Assembly: GCF_001426525.1 (NCBI RefSeq) | Contig: NZ_LMEW01000023.1 | Coordinates: forward strand, 372,001-436,000 | Source of the DNA: Massilia sp. Root133 | GTDB taxonomy: Bacteria > Pseudomonadota > Gammaproteobacteria > Burkholderiales > Burkholderiaceae_D | DNA: 64,000 bases | Reading direction: 5' to 3' | Shown here: in pieces, positions 51,830 through 61,437 of the stretch | Position numbering within the stretch: the first letter of the stretch is position 1 | Layout: every line of letters begins with the position of its first letter | Notes under the pieces: generated by a model | What the model was told of the DNA's origin: nothing | Seen by the model: the letters and a program-made list of their open reading frames with translations, nothing else | Databases searched by the model: none | Program-made: the position numbers and the translations under genes

Positions 51830-52777
51830 ATGCGTATTGCCCCGCTTGCCCTCGCCATCGCCGTCCTCGGTTCCGGTTCCGCCCACGCGACCGTACTGGA
51901 TTTGATGGCGCCGGTCGGCGGCGCGAACCTGTACGCGATCCACGACTTCACGGCGCCGTCCAGCGACGTTGAAGGCGCGGTCGTGGCGGGCGGCAATGTG
52001 ACGGTGTCCAGCTATTCGATCAACCATAACGGCAAGAACGCATTCGGCAAGGACGGCTATGCGCTGGTCGCGGGCGGCAACCTGTCGTTGACGGGCGGTT
52101 CGATCGAGAACGGCAAAGCGTATGTCGGCGGCACCACCGGGCTGACGTGGGCCGCGACGCCGCAGATGGCCGCCACCAATCCGGTCGACTTCAACGGGGC
52201 GACGAGCTACTACAAGGGCGTCGCCGACGCACTGTCCGACCTCGATCCGACGGGCGCCGTCACGCGTTTGTGGAGCGGCGTGCAGGTGACGGGCAGCGGC
52301 CGCGGCGGCGTCGACATCTTCAACGTGTCGTCCGACCTGTTCGCCACTTCCAGCAGCTGGACGCTGGACAAGCTGGTGCCGGGCGAGACGCTCGTCTTCA
52401 ATGTGAGCGGCAACGCGGGCACCTTCAACAATGGCGGCATCAGCTTCGAGCCGCTCGCCGGCTACAACGTGCTGTTTAATTTTTACGAAGCGAAGACCAT
52501 CGACGTGCGCGGCGTGATCGGCAGCGTGCTGGCGCCGTATGCGACGCAGTCGGCGAACTGGGGCGTCATCAACGGGAACGTGGTCGTCGATACCTGGTCG
52601 TCCACGGTGCAGGTCAATTCGAACCACTACTTCAATCCGGTCGATATCGCCGGATTGAAGCTCGAGAAGGGCGCCGACGCGGCGTCGGCGCAAGTGCCGG
52701 AACCGGGCAGCATCGCGCTGGTGCTGGCCGGGCTCGCGGCGGCGGGTGTGGCGAGACGGAAGCGCCGCAGCGCCTGA
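51830..52777 (+). CDS. choice-of-anchor A family PEP-CTERM protein
   Basis: 315 aa. Signal peptide MRIAPLALAIAVLGSGSAHA; a choice-of-anchor A domain (about 22-275; DFTAPSSDVEGAVVAGGNVTV); C-terminal sorting signal VPEPGSIALVLAGLAAAGVARRKRRSA. Expected to be exported, cut by exosortase and placed at the cell surface. ATG at 51830 is preceded by GAGAAAT; an in-frame TTG 12 bp earlier is less likely. Confidence 0.92.
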   Translation: MRIAPLALAIAVLGSGSAHATVLDLMAPVGGANLYAIHDFTAPSSDVEGAVVAGGNVTVSSYSINHNGKNAFGKDGYALVAGGNLSLTGGSIENGKAYVGGTTGLTWAATPQMAATNPVDFNGATSYYKGVADALSDLDPTGAVTRLWSGVQVTGSGRGGVDIFNVSSDLFATSSSWTLDKLVPGETLVFNVSGNAGTFNNGGISFEPLAGYNVLFNFYEAKTIDVRGVIGSVLAPYATQSANWGVINGNVVVDTWSSTVQVNSNHYFNPVDIAGLKLEKGADAASAQVPEPGSIALVLAGLAAAGVARRKRRSA

Positions 52778-52789
52778 TCCGACGGTGTT

Positions 52790-53959
52790 TCAAGCAGGCA
52801 GCGCCACCGCGACGCGGCGGCCATGCGCCCGCATCGCGAGCGCCAGCACCACGCCGGACAGCGCGAGGCTCGCCGCCACCCATTGCGGCGACGCATACGA
52901 ATAGCCCAGCGTCAGCGGAATCCCGCCGAGGAACGCACCCAGCGCATTGCCGATATTGAAGCCGGACTGGCCCAGCGACGAGCCCAGCATCTCCGCTTCG
53001 CGCGAGTGCTCGATCAGCAGCATCTGGATCGGGGGGCCCAGCGCCAGCGCGTTCGCGCCGACGGCGAACGCCAGCACCATCATCGCCGGCTGCGACGACG
53101 CCAGCAGCGCGTTCATGCACAGCAGCGCGACCATCGTGATCAGGAGGATGATGATCGCGGTCAGCGGCGGCACGCGGTCCGCCAGCTTGCCGCCCACGTT
53201 CACGCCGACCGTCATGCCGACGCCGACCGCCGTCATGATCAGCGGGATCGTATTCGCGTGGAAGTGCGTCACGTCCGTCAGCAGCGGGGCGATGTAGCTG
53301 AGCCAGGCGAAGAAGCCGCCCGTGCCGATCGACGTGATGCCCAGCGCGAGCCACAGGTTCGGCTTGCGGAAGATCTTCAGGTCCTGGCGCAGGCCCGCAC
53401 CCGGCGTCGCCTCGAAATACGGGATCAGCTTGTGCAGCATGATCATCGTCGCGAGGCCGATCACGGCCACGATCAGGAACACGAAGCGCCAGCTCATGTT
53501 GTGGCCGAGCCAGGTGCCGGCCGGTACGCCCAGCACGTTCGCGATGGTCAGGCCGGAGAACATGCTGGCGAGCGCGGCCGCCTCCTTGCCCTTGTCCGCG
53601 AGACGCGTGGCGACGACGGCGCCCACGCCGAAGAAGGCGCCGTGCGGCAGGCCGGCCAGGAAGCGGAACAGCAGCATCGTGTGGAAGTTCGGTGCGAAGG
53701 CCGAGAGCGCGTTGAATGCCGTGAACATCAGCATGAACCAGATCAGCACGCTGCGCGGCGGGCGGTGCGACAGCATGCTGACGAGCGTCGGCGCGCCGAC
53801 GACCACGCCGACCGCATACGCCGAAATCAGATAGCCCGCTTGGGGAATGGAAATGTCGAGGCCGGTCGCGATATCGGGCAGGATGCCCATCATGACGAAT
53901 TCCGTCATGCCGATACCGAAACCGCCCAGGGCCAGGGGCGCCAGGCTTTTCTTGATCAT
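52790..53959 (-). CDS. MFS transporter (DHA1 family)
   Basis: 389 aa, 12 helices. The AraJ/arabinose-efflux type is supported by GFGIGMTEFVMMGILPDIA in helix 1, FLAGLPHGAFFGVGAVVA in helix 4 and ANVLGVPAGTWLG in helix 5. Export of sugars or drugs is likely. Convergent with the PEP-CTERM gene. Confidence 0.92.
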   Translation of the reverse strand: MIKKSLAPLALGGFGIGMTEFVMMGILPDIATGLDISIPQAGYLISAYAVGVVVGAPTLVSMLSHRPPRSVLIWFMLMFTAFNALSAFAPNFHTMLLFRFLAGLPHGAFFGVGAVVATRLADKGKEAAALASMFSGLTIANVLGVPAGTWLGHNMSWRFVFLIVAVIGLATMIMLHKLIPYFEATPGAGLRQDLKIFRKPNLWLALGITSIGTGGFFAWLSYIAPLLTDVTHFHANTIPLIMTAVGVGMTVGVNVGGKLADRVPPLTAIIILLITMVALLCMNALLASSQPAMMVLAFAVGANALALGPPIQMLLIEHSREAEMLGSSLGQSGFNIGNALGAFLGGIPLTLGYSYASPQWVAASLALSGVVLALAMRAHGRRVAVALPA

Positions 53960-54062
53960 GTGTGTAGTCTTTGCTGGAGGAAGCCGGACATTATGGCGGC
54001 TCGCGTCAGGCGAGTCCGCTTTTGAGTCGTGATGTCCGGTATAGCCTCACATGATAGCGGTA

Positions 54063-54677
54063 TCAGGCCGAGTCTGCTTGCGGGTCGTCGTTTTCCGCGA
54101 GCCAATGGATGCGGCCATTGCCGGCCTCGCTCAGCCGGGAGATCAGCGCCGCGGCCTTGTCGTCCGGCAGGTGGAAGGCGAACGAGACGGCGTCCGCATG
54201 CTGGACGGCATCGAGCGTGGCGCCGGCGGTGTCCAGTTCGCGGCGAATGAGACCTTCGAGCGGGTAGGGCGCGTCGCAGCGCAGGTGGCGCTGGCGGATG
54301 ATGGCGATTTTCTGCGCACCCAGCAGCGCCTGGGCGACGCTGTCCGTGTAGGCGCGCACGAGGCCCCCGGCACCCAGCTTGACGCCGCCGAAATAGCGCA
54401 CGACGGTCGCCAGTACGCCTTCCAGGTCCTGGTGGCGCAGCACGTCCAGCATGGGCCGGCCGGCCGTGCCGCTGGGCTCCCCGTCGTCGACGGCGGCCGA
54501 TTGCCCGCCCGCCAGCAGCGCCCAGCACACGTGCGCGGCGCCCGGATGCGCTGCCTTGAGCCCGGCGACGATCTTCTGCGCGCCGGCCCGGTCGGGCATC
54601 GGCTGGACGCAGGCGATGAAGCGGCTTTTCTTGATGATCAGTTCGTGGTGGACGGGGGTGAGGATGGTCTGCGGCAT
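54063..54677 (-). CDS. yigZ: YigZ/IMPACT family protein
   Basis: 204 aa. N-terminal UPF0029 (Impact) domain with SRFIACVQP, DDGEPSGTAGRPML and YFGGVKLGAGGLVRAY, and the DUF1949 ferredoxin-like C-terminal domain (about 138-200). It is a conserved cytosolic protein of unclear role linked to translation or ribosome-associated regulation. Confidence 0.95.
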   Translation of the reverse strand: MPQTILTPVHHELIIKKSRFIACVQPMPDRAGAQKIVAGLKAAHPGAAHVCWALLAGGQSAAVDDGEPSGTAGRPMLDVLRHQDLEGVLATVVRYFGGVKLGAGGLVRAYTDSVAQALLGAQKIAIIRQRHLRCDAPYPLEGLIRRELDTAGATLDAVQHADAVSFAFHLPDDKAAALISRLSEAGNGRIHWLAENDDPQADSA

Positions 54678-54804
54678 GGGGGATACAGCTTACTGTATTT
54701 CCGCCTGGATCGCTTAACGAAGTAAAACTACAAAAAATACCCGATATGGTTTGAATTACTATCTATGATCATGTTACTTTACTACAAATTACTATGGAGA
54801 TAAC

Positions 54805-56646
54805 ATGAAGAAGCTCGTCCTGGCCATCTCGGCCATGCTGCCCGCGCTGTGGGCCGGCGCCGCGCCGTACGCCATCCAGCACGTGGAACCGATGAACTGG
54901 TGGGTCGGCATGAAGTCGTCCGACCTGCAGGTGATGGTGCATGGCGAAAAGATCGCCGAACTGGCGCCGGCGCTGGCTTACCCCGGCGTGCGCATCGCCA
55001 GCGTGGAGCGTACGGACAATCCGAATTTCCTGTTCGTGAACCTGAAGATCGGCGCGACGACGAAGCCCGGTGAACTGAAACTGCAGTTCAAGCGCGGCAA
55101 GGACGTTGTGACGACCGTCCCGTATCGCCTCGACGCGCGCCGCAAGGATTCGGCGGCACGGCGCGGCTTCGATTCCGGCGACGCCGTCTACCTGATCGTG
55201 CCCGACCGCTTTGCGAACGGGAACCCGGCCAACGACGATGCGGGCATGCGCGAAAAGAGCGACCGCGGCAATCCGGACGGGCGCCACGGCGGCGACCTGG
55301 CGGGCATGCAGGCGCAGCTCGATTACATCCGCAACCTCGGGTTCACGATGGTCTGGCCCACGCCGCTGTTGGAAAACAACCAGCAGGCGTACTCGTACCA
55401 CGGCTATGCGCTGACCGATTACTACAAGATCGATCCGCGCTTCGGCAGCAACGAGGACTACCGCAACTACGTGGCGGCGGCCAATGCGCGCGGCATCGGC
55501 GTGATCCACGACGTCGTGGTGAACCATATCGGCACGGGCCACTGGTGGATGCACGACATGCCGTCGTCCGACTGGATCAACCACGGCACGCGGTTCGTCA
55601 AGACCAACAACCAGCACACGGTGGCCCAGGACATCCACGCGGCGCCGGAAGACAAGGCCGGCTTCGTCGACGGCTGGTTCGATACGACGATGCCGGACGT
55701 GAACCAGAAGAACAAGCTGGTGGCCCGCTACCTGATCCAGAATACGCTGTGGTGGATCGAGTACGCGAACCTGTCCGGCATCCGCGAAGACACGTATTCG
55801 TACGCCGACCCGGCCTTCCTGAACGACTGGAACCGCGCCGTGCGCGCGGAGTATCCGCACCTGAACGTCGTCGGCGAGGAGATGGACGACCGCCCGTACA
55901 TGGTCGCGTACTGGCAGAAGGGCGTGGTCAACCGCGACGGCTTCCGTTCCGAGCTGCCGTCCGTGATGGACTTCCCGCTCGTCGACGCGGCCCCGAAAGC
56001 GCTGACGGCGCCGGAAGACAGCGGCCAGGGCCTCATCAGGATCTACGAAACCATCGCGGCCGACTACCTGTACGCGGATCCGCTGAAGCTGATGGTCTTC
56101 CCGGACAACCACGACCGCCCGCGGGCGCTGGCGCAGGTGGACGGCAACGTCGACCTGTTGAAAACGGACCTGGTCCTGATGGCGACGACGCGCGGCATCC
56201 CGCAGGTGTTCTACGGGACCGAGATGCTGATCCAGGGACCGAAGCAGCGCACCGACGGCGTGCTGCGCGCGGACATGCCGGGCGGCTGGGCGGGCGACAC
56301 CGTGAATGCGTTCACGGGCACGGGCCTGACGGACGCCCAGCGCGACATGCAGCACCTCGTGCGCACGCTGTTCAACTGGCGCAAGACCAGTTCCGCCGTC
56401 AAGTACGGCAAGCTGACGCACTACATGCCCAGCGACGGCCACTACGTCTATTTCCGCCACGACGGCAGGCAGACGGTGATGGTCGTGTTGAACAAGAATC
56501 CGCAGGCCACGCAGCTGGACCTGGCGCGCTTCGCCGGCATGGTCAAGCAGGCGCGCCAGGGCCGCAACGTGCTGACCGGCGCCGCCGTGGACCTGCGCGC
56601 GCCGCTGGCGCTGCCGGCCATGACGTCCGTCGTCGTCGAGTGGTGA
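54805..56646 (+). CDS. periplasmic alpha-amylase family (GH13) with N-terminal cyclomaltodextrinase domain
   Basis: 613 aa. Signal peptide MKKLVLAISAMLPALWAGA; an N-terminal beta domain (about 20-115; VEPMNWWVGMKSSDLQVMVHG) typical of neopullulanases/cyclomaltodextrinases such as SusA; the catalytic barrel with DVVVNH, GIREDTYSYAD (nucleophile Asp), VGEEM (acid/base Glu) and FPDNHD; and a C-terminal beta domain. It should hydrolyse maltodextrins or pullulan in the periplasm. The start follows TGGAGATAAC. No transporter is beside it. Confidence 0.93.
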   Translation: MKKLVLAISAMLPALWAGAAPYAIQHVEPMNWWVGMKSSDLQVMVHGEKIAELAPALAYPGVRIASVERTDNPNFLFVNLKIGATTKPGELKLQFKRGKDVVTTVPYRLDARRKDSAARRGFDSGDAVYLIVPDRFANGNPANDDAGMREKSDRGNPDGRHGGDLAGMQAQLDYIRNLGFTMVWPTPLLENNQQAYSYHGYALTDYYKIDPRFGSNEDYRNYVAAANARGIGVIHDVVVNHIGTGHWWMHDMPSSDWINHGTRFVKTNNQHTVAQDIHAAPEDKAGFVDGWFDTTMPDVNQKNKLVARYLIQNTLWWIEYANLSGIREDTYSYADPAFLNDWNRAVRAEYPHLNVVGEEMDDRPYMVAYWQKGVVNRDGFRSELPSVMDFPLVDAAPKALTAPEDSGQGLIRIYETIAADYLYADPLKLMVFPDNHDRPRALAQVDGNVDLLKTDLVLMATTRGIPQVFYGTEMLIQGPKQRTDGVLRADMPGGWAGDTVNAFTGTGLTDAQRDMQHLVRTLFNWRKTSSAVKYGKLTHYMPSDGHYVYFRHDGRQTVMVVLNKNPQATQLDLARFAGMVKQARQGRNVLTGAAVDLRAPLALPAMTSVVVEW

Positions 56647-56657
56647 TACGTTGACGA

Positions 56658-57440
56658 CTATACGGTCGGCACCGTTCCGCCATCGATCACATGTTCCGAG
56701 CCTGCTACCGATGCGGCGCGCGGCGAGACGAGGAAGGTAATGAAATCCGCCACTTCCTGCGGCCTGGCGGGACGGCCGACGGCAATGCCGCCGAGCCAGT
56801 CCATGATCAGTTTCTTGCCGCCCTCGTAGTCCGTGTCGTGTTCGCGCGCCATGCGCTCGGCGAACTCGACCGACGCCTCGGTCTCGATCCAGCCTGGCGA
56901 GACGCTCAGGACGCGCACACCCTTCGGCGTCACTTCCTTCGACAGCGACTTGCTGTAGGTCGAGAGGGCGCCCTTGGCCGCAGCGTAAGCGGTCGTCGAT
57001 GTCCAGAGCGGCAGGATGCGCTGGATCGAGCTCACGTGCAGTACGACGCCTGCACCCTTTGTCAGCATGCCCGGCACCAGTGCACGATCCAGGCGCACCG
57101 CAGCCATGAAGTTGAGGTTCAGTTCATCGAACCAGACGGCGTCGTCGAGGACCGCGAAACCACCGACCGGAGCGGTCGAGCCGCCGAGGCTGTTGATCAG
57201 GATGTCGACGCCGCCCCAGCGCTCCTCGACCGCACTGACCAGCTTCGCCACGCCTTCCGCAGTCGACAAGTCGGTCGTCACATAGATCACGCCCTGCACC
57301 GGCTTCTCCGGGGCGGAGCGTGCCGACGTCATCACCTCCACGCCGGCATCCTGCAGGCTCTTGACGAGGGCCGCGCCCAGCCCCTTGGTGCCGCCGGTGA
57401 CGAGGGCGCGCTTGCCTTTCAATTCGAGGTCGAAGCTCAT
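56658..57440 (-). CDS. SDR family oxidoreductase
   Basis: 260 aa. TGGTKGLGAAL binds the cofactor; LHVSSIQR (Ser) and TAYAAAKGAL (Tyr and Lys) form the catalytic set; ends with GSEHVIDGGTVPTV. NAD(P)H-dependent reductase, substrate unknown. Starts by ATGA overlap with the NTF2-like gene. Confidence 0.95.
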   Translation of the reverse strand: MSFDLELKGKRALVTGGTKGLGAALVKSLQDAGVEVMTSARSAPEKPVQGVIYVTTDLSTAEGVAKLVSAVEERWGGVDILINSLGGSTAPVGGFAVLDDAVWFDELNLNFMAAVRLDRALVPGMLTKGAGVVLHVSSIQRILPLWTSTTAYAAAKGALSTYSKSLSKEVTPKGVRVLSVSPGWIETEASVEFAERMAREHDTDYEGGKKLIMDWLGGIAVGRPARPQEVADFITFLVSPRAASVAGSEHVIDGGTVPTV

Positions 57441-57763
57441 ACGCTGATCTCCAGCGAGTCGATCAGGCCACGTTCGAGGCCGAAGCGGTAGGACAGGTTG
57501 GCCGGGCTGCCGGGGAAGTTGCCGGTGACTTTGGCGCGGACGACGTGAAAGCCGTCATTGTCTTCCATGTCGAACGGCACGGTCGTCGCGTTGTACTTGA
57601 CCGACGCCGCGGCCAGGAAGGCCGTGATGGCGTCGACGCCTTCGTAGGTGTGGCCGTCGTCCTTCAGAATGGCGTCCGCCTTGAAGCACCGAGCCAGCGC
57701 TTCGGGATGGTGTTCGGACGCGAAGTATGTGGCGATGGGTTCGGGCAGCGTCAGGGTATGCAT
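57437..57763 (-). CDS. nuclear transport factor 2 (SnoaL-like) family protein
   Basis: 108 aa, one cone-shaped alpha+beta domain (CFKADAILKDDGHTYEGVDAITAFL). Members bind or isomerise small ligands. First gene of an SDR pair (ATGA overlap). Upstream, GAATATTC (57821-57828) and ATTCTAGAAT (57825-57834) overlap as palindromes that resemble a LysR-type binding box; the LysR gene next door is the natural candidate regulator. Confidence 0.9.
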   Translation of the reverse strand: MHTLTLPEPIATYFASEHHPEALARCFKADAILKDDGHTYEGVDAITAFLAAASVKYNATTVPFDMEDNDGFHVVRAKVTGNFPGSPANLSYRFGLERGLIDSLEISV

Positions 57764-57877
57764 GTTCGTGGCTCCAGGTGGTGACTGAAGCCCTATGATG
57801 CGCGCCCCCGTTTGATTAGGGAATATTCTAGAATTCGCACGGGTTATGTAGAATCGCGTGCATAATGCGGCGGCCGG

Positions 57878-58789
57878 TCAGGGCCGGTCGAAAGGGCCGC
57901 GATCCAGTAGACAGTCGATGAAGGCACCGAGGAGGGCGGGTCGATGTTGCCTGTTCGGGTAATACAGGAACAGCCCGGGCCGGGTGATCGACCAGTCGGC
58001 AAGTACCTGGACCAGCCGCCCCTGCGCCAATAGCTCGCCGACGCCATCCTGCTCGAAGTGATAGGCAATCCCAAGCCCGTTCAGCGCGGCGGCAATGCCG
58101 ATGTCGGCGTGATTGGTGACCACCGGCCCGGCGACCGCGACTTCGATGCTCTGCTCACGCTTCTTGAACTCCCACCGGTAATGCCTGCCCTCCATGTGCA
58201 GCCGCCAGTTGATACAGGCATGCTCGTGCAGATCGGCGGGAGACCTGGGTGTGCCGTGACGCGCGAGGTAGTCCGGAGACGCCACCGCGACCATGCTCAT
58301 GTCCGGCGTCAGGCGGATGGCGACCATGTCCTTCTCGAGCTGCCCACCCACGCGGATGCCCGCATCGAAGCGGCCGGTGACGATATCGGCCAGCGCATCG
58401 TCGACCACGATGTCGAGCACGACATCGGGGTGGGCTTGATGAAAGCGTGCGAGGCGTGGCGCAATGATCGTCCGGGCACCGATCCCGAGCGTGTTGATGC
58501 GCAGCGTACCGCGCATCTGCCCTGCCGCTTCGCTGGCTTCGGCAACAGCCATGTCCATTTCCCGGAACAAGGGGGCCAGGCGCCGATACAGCTGCTCGCC
58601 GCTGGCCGACGGCGCAACGCTGCGGGTGGTGCGATTGAGGAGGCGGCTGCCCAGACGGCTTTCCAGCTGGCGGATGGTCTGGCTGAGAGCGGACGGCGAC
58701 AGGCCAAGGTGTTCTGCTGCCCGAGCGAAACTCTGACGCTCGACGACCGCGACAAATGCTTTTAGCTCGACAAATTCGGATCCACGCAT
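57878..58789 (-). CDS. LysR family regulator
   Basis: 303 aa. N-terminal winged helix (SFARAAEHLGLSPSALSQTIRQLESRLG) and LysR_substrate domain (about 92-295). It belongs to the large group with VAVVERQSFARAAEHLG that often controls adjacent SDR or dehydrogenase genes. The ATG at 58789 is preferred over a TTG at 58813. Located 114 bp upstream of the NTF2-SDR pair on the same strand. Confidence 0.92.
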   Translation of the reverse strand: MRGSEFVELKAFVAVVERQSFARAAEHLGLSPSALSQTIRQLESRLGSRLLNRTTRSVAPSASGEQLYRRLAPLFREMDMAVAEASEAAGQMRGTLRINTLGIGARTIIAPRLARFHQAHPDVVLDIVVDDALADIVTGRFDAGIRVGGQLEKDMVAIRLTPDMSMVAVASPDYLARHGTPRSPADLHEHACINWRLHMEGRHYRWEFKKREQSIEVAVAGPVVTNHADIGIAAALNGLGIAYHFEQDGVGELLAQGRLVQVLADWSITRPGLFLYYPNRQHRPALLGAFIDCLLDRGPFDRP

Positions 58790-58822
58790 TCTGTGCTGTT
58801 TTCTACATGACAAGTCCTCATT

Positions 58823-60904
58823 CTAGACGACTGAATCGACGGCGCAGGCGCCCGCGCCCGAGCGCGCGAGCAACTGCCCGATCTGCGCGGCCGGGCACGG
58901 CCGGCCGTACAGGTAGCCCTGCGATTTGTCGCAGCCGTGCGCGCGCAGGAAGTCGTGCTGTTCCTGCGTCTCGATGCCCTCGGCCACGATCTCCATCCTG
59001 AGACTCCTGGCCATCGCGATGATGGCGCGCGTGATGGCCGCGTCTTCCGGATCCTGCGGCAGGCCGCGCACGAAGCTGCGGTCTACCTTCAGCGCGCGCA
59101 CGGGGAAGGTCTTCAGGTAGCTCATCGACGAATAGCCCGTGCCGAAGTCGTCGATCGCGAGCTGGATGCCGGCGTCCGTCAGCGCGTGCAGGCGGTCGAC
59201 GATGTCGGTGGACGCGTCCATCAGCATGCTCTCCGTCAGTTCCAGTTCGAGCCAGCACGGGTCGACGTCGGCCTCGCGCAAGGTCGCCAGCACGGCCGCG
59301 ACGAGGTTGTTTTCCTTGAGCTGGCGGCCGGACAGGTTGACGGCCACGCGGAGCAGGTGGCCTTCCGCGTGCCAGCGCTTCAGGTCGCGGCACGCTTCGC
59401 GCAGTACCCATTCGCCGATCGGCACGATGAGGCCCGTGTCCTCCGCGACGGGGATGAAGTCGTTGGGGCTGACCATGCCCAGTTGCGGATGGATCCAGCG
59501 GATCAGCGCTTCGACGCCGACGATGTCGCCCGTCTTGAGGTCGACCTGCGGCTGGTAGTGCAGCACGAACTCGTCGCGTTCCAGCGCGCGCCGCAGGTTG
59601 TTGTCCAGCTTGAAGCGTTTATGGGCGTCGTCGCGCATGCTGGGCGTGAACATGCGCCACGCGTTCTTGCCGCCGTTCTTCGCGTAGTACATCGCGGTGT
59701 CCGCGTATTTCAGCAGCGCGTGCATGTCGGTCGCGTCGTCCGGGTACACGCTGATGCCGATCGACGCGCCGATGTGGATGTCGTGGCCGTGGATGTGGAT
59801 CGGGTCGGCCAGCTTGAGCAGGCATTTTTCCGCGATCAGCGATGCGACGCCGACCTGGCTCACGTTCTCGAGGATGATGCCGAACTCGTCGCCGCCGATG
59901 CGCGACAGCACATCGCCGAAGCGCAGCGTCTCCGACAGCCTGCGCGACACGAGGCGCAGCAGCTCGTCGCCGATGTCGTGGCCGAGCGTGTCGTTGACGG
60001 TCTTGAAGTTGTCCAGGTCGATGAACATCAGGATCGTGCGCTCGTCGAACTTGCGGGCGCGCGCGAGGACGGATTCCAGCCGCTCGTTGAAGAAGTGCCG
60101 GTTGTTGAGCTGCGTGACGGGATCGTAGTGCGCCAGCCGGTCCAGCTTGACCTCGATGCGCTTGCGTTCGTTGATCTCCGCTTCCAGTTCCAGTTCGCGC
60201 TTCTGGATGCGGTCCAGCATGCCGTTGAACGTGCGCGCCAGCAGGCCGATGTCCGCCGCCTGCGATACCTCGGCGCGCAGCGAATAATCGCCCTGGCGCG
60301 AGATCTGCTCGCTCACCGCCGACAGCGCGCGGATCGGGGCCGTGAAATAGCGCTGCAGGCGCGACAGCGCGTAGTAAGAGAGGCTGAGCAGGGCCAGCGT
60401 CATCGGCAGCGCCAGCGCGAGGTACAGCGCGAGCTGGCGGTACACGCTCGTCACGCTGCTGCGCACGACCACGGTGCCGAGCAGGCGGCTGCCGACCTGG
60501 ATGCGGCGCGTGACGCTGACGCCGCGGACATCCACCTCCGTCTCGCGCACATGCGGGTCGTGCGCGGCCGGGGGCGACTGCGGATCGCGCACGAAGCTGA
60601 CGAACGCCTTGCCTTTCGCGTCATAGGCGACGGCCGATTGCACGTCCGGCGCCACGCGCAGCGCGGACAGGATGTCGCCGGCCGCCTCGGCATCGGCGAA
60701 GGCCATGGCGGCCGTCAGGTTCTCGCCCGCCATCGTCGCCTGCGACTGCGTCTGGCGCACCAGCGCGGCCGTGAAGAAGTACAGCTGGATGCCGATCAGG
60801 AACAGCGTCGACAGCAGCATCACGCCGCCGCTCGTGACGAGGTAGGTCCATTTGAGCTTGGTGCTCAGTGCCTGCCGGTTGATCCATTCGATGAGTTGTT
60901 CCAT
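58823..60904 (-). CDS. GGDEF/EAL c-di-GMP enzyme with periplasmic sensor
   Basis: 693 aa. Helix 1 (about 21-45), a periplasmic CHASE8-like domain (about 46-150), helix 2 (about 155-177), HAMP (about 178-230), GGDEF (about 255-420; RIGGDEF plus the inhibitory RFGD site five residues before) and EAL (about 440-685; EALIRW, NLSGRQ, ELTES, IDDFGTGYSS, KVDRSFV, EGIET). Both active sites are intact. It resembles YfiN in its N-terminal half and lies 15 bp after a YfiR-like gene, so periplasmic YfiR is expected to hold it in check. Confidence 0.95.
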   Translation of the reverse strand: MEQLIEWINRQALSTKLKWTYLVTSGGVMLLSTLFLIGIQLYFFTAALVRQTQSQATMAGENLTAAMAFADAEAAGDILSALRVAPDVQSAVAYDAKGKAFVSFVRDPQSPPAAHDPHVRETEVDVRGVSVTRRIQVGSRLLGTVVVRSSVTSVYRQLALYLALALPMTLALLSLSYYALSRLQRYFTAPIRALSAVSEQISRQGDYSLRAEVSQAADIGLLARTFNGMLDRIQKRELELEAEINERKRIEVKLDRLAHYDPVTQLNNRHFFNERLESVLARARKFDERTILMFIDLDNFKTVNDTLGHDIGDELLRLVSRRLSETLRFGDVLSRIGGDEFGIILENVSQVGVASLIAEKCLLKLADPIHIHGHDIHIGASIGISVYPDDATDMHALLKYADTAMYYAKNGGKNAWRMFTPSMRDDAHKRFKLDNNLRRALERDEFVLHYQPQVDLKTGDIVGVEALIRWIHPQLGMVSPNDFIPVAEDTGLIVPIGEWVLREACRDLKRWHAEGHLLRVAVNLSGRQLKENNLVAAVLATLREADVDPCWLELELTESMLMDASTDIVDRLHALTDAGIQLAIDDFGTGYSSMSYLKTFPVRALKVDRSFVRGLPQDPEDAAITRAIIAMARSLRMEIVAEGIETQEQHDFLRAHGCDKSQGYLYGRPCPAAQIGQLLARSGAGACAVDSVV

Positions 60905-60919
60905 GCGGGCCTTCCGGGT

Positions 60920-61435
60920 CTAATAGATGGCGCGCGCCAGCCGCAGCACCTTGGAGCTGAGCACGACGCCGGCACCGCGCGCCGCGGCGCCGTTGAATTC
61001 GAAGGCGATGCGCCGGTCGTCCAGCACCAGTTCGAGCATCACGCCCTTGCGCGCGGCGCCCCGCGTATCGGCGATCGTCAGCACGCCGGCCGCGCGGGCG
61101 CTGTCGGCGAGCGCCGTCATGTCGTCGGACTCCGACGCGCTGATGTACAGGATGTGGCATTGCATCAGCGCCTCCGGACCCGAGTGCGGATACACGATGG
61201 ACAGGCGCGCATTCCCGAGCGGCTTGCCTTCGAGCGTGGCGAGCGCGCTGCCGAACGGATCGCGCCCCAGCACGCACAGGCGTACGACGCCGTTCATGTT
61301 CGGCAGGGTGCTGAACTGCGCGATGTTGTAGATGAACGCCGCCTTGGCCACGTATTCGTCGGCCGCCTGGGCATGGGCAACCGCCGGCAGCAGGCAGCAC
61401 AGGAGCAGGAGGCGTGCGAGGCTGGGCCGCATCAT
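60920..61435 (-). CDS. YfiR family periplasmic protein
   Basis: 171 aa. Signal peptide MMRPSLARLLLLCCLLPAVAHA; YfiR/DUF4154 domain (EYVAKAAFIYNIAQFSTLPNM..., LCVLGRDPFGSALATLEGK, CHILYISASE, GVMLELVLDDRRIAFEFNGAAARGAGVVLSSKVLRLARAIY). YfiR binds and restrains the YfiN-type cyclase in the periplasm. The ATG at 61435 is 2 bp after the TonB receptor stop. Confidence 0.93.
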   Translation of the reverse strand: MMRPSLARLLLLCCLLPAVAHAQAADEYVAKAAFIYNIAQFSTLPNMNGVVRLCVLGRDPFGSALATLEGKPLGNARLSIVYPHSGPEALMQCHILYISASESDDMTALADSARAAGVLTIADTRGAARKGVMLELVLDDRRIAFEFNGAAARGAGVVLSSKVLRLARAIY

Positions 61436-61437
61436 CG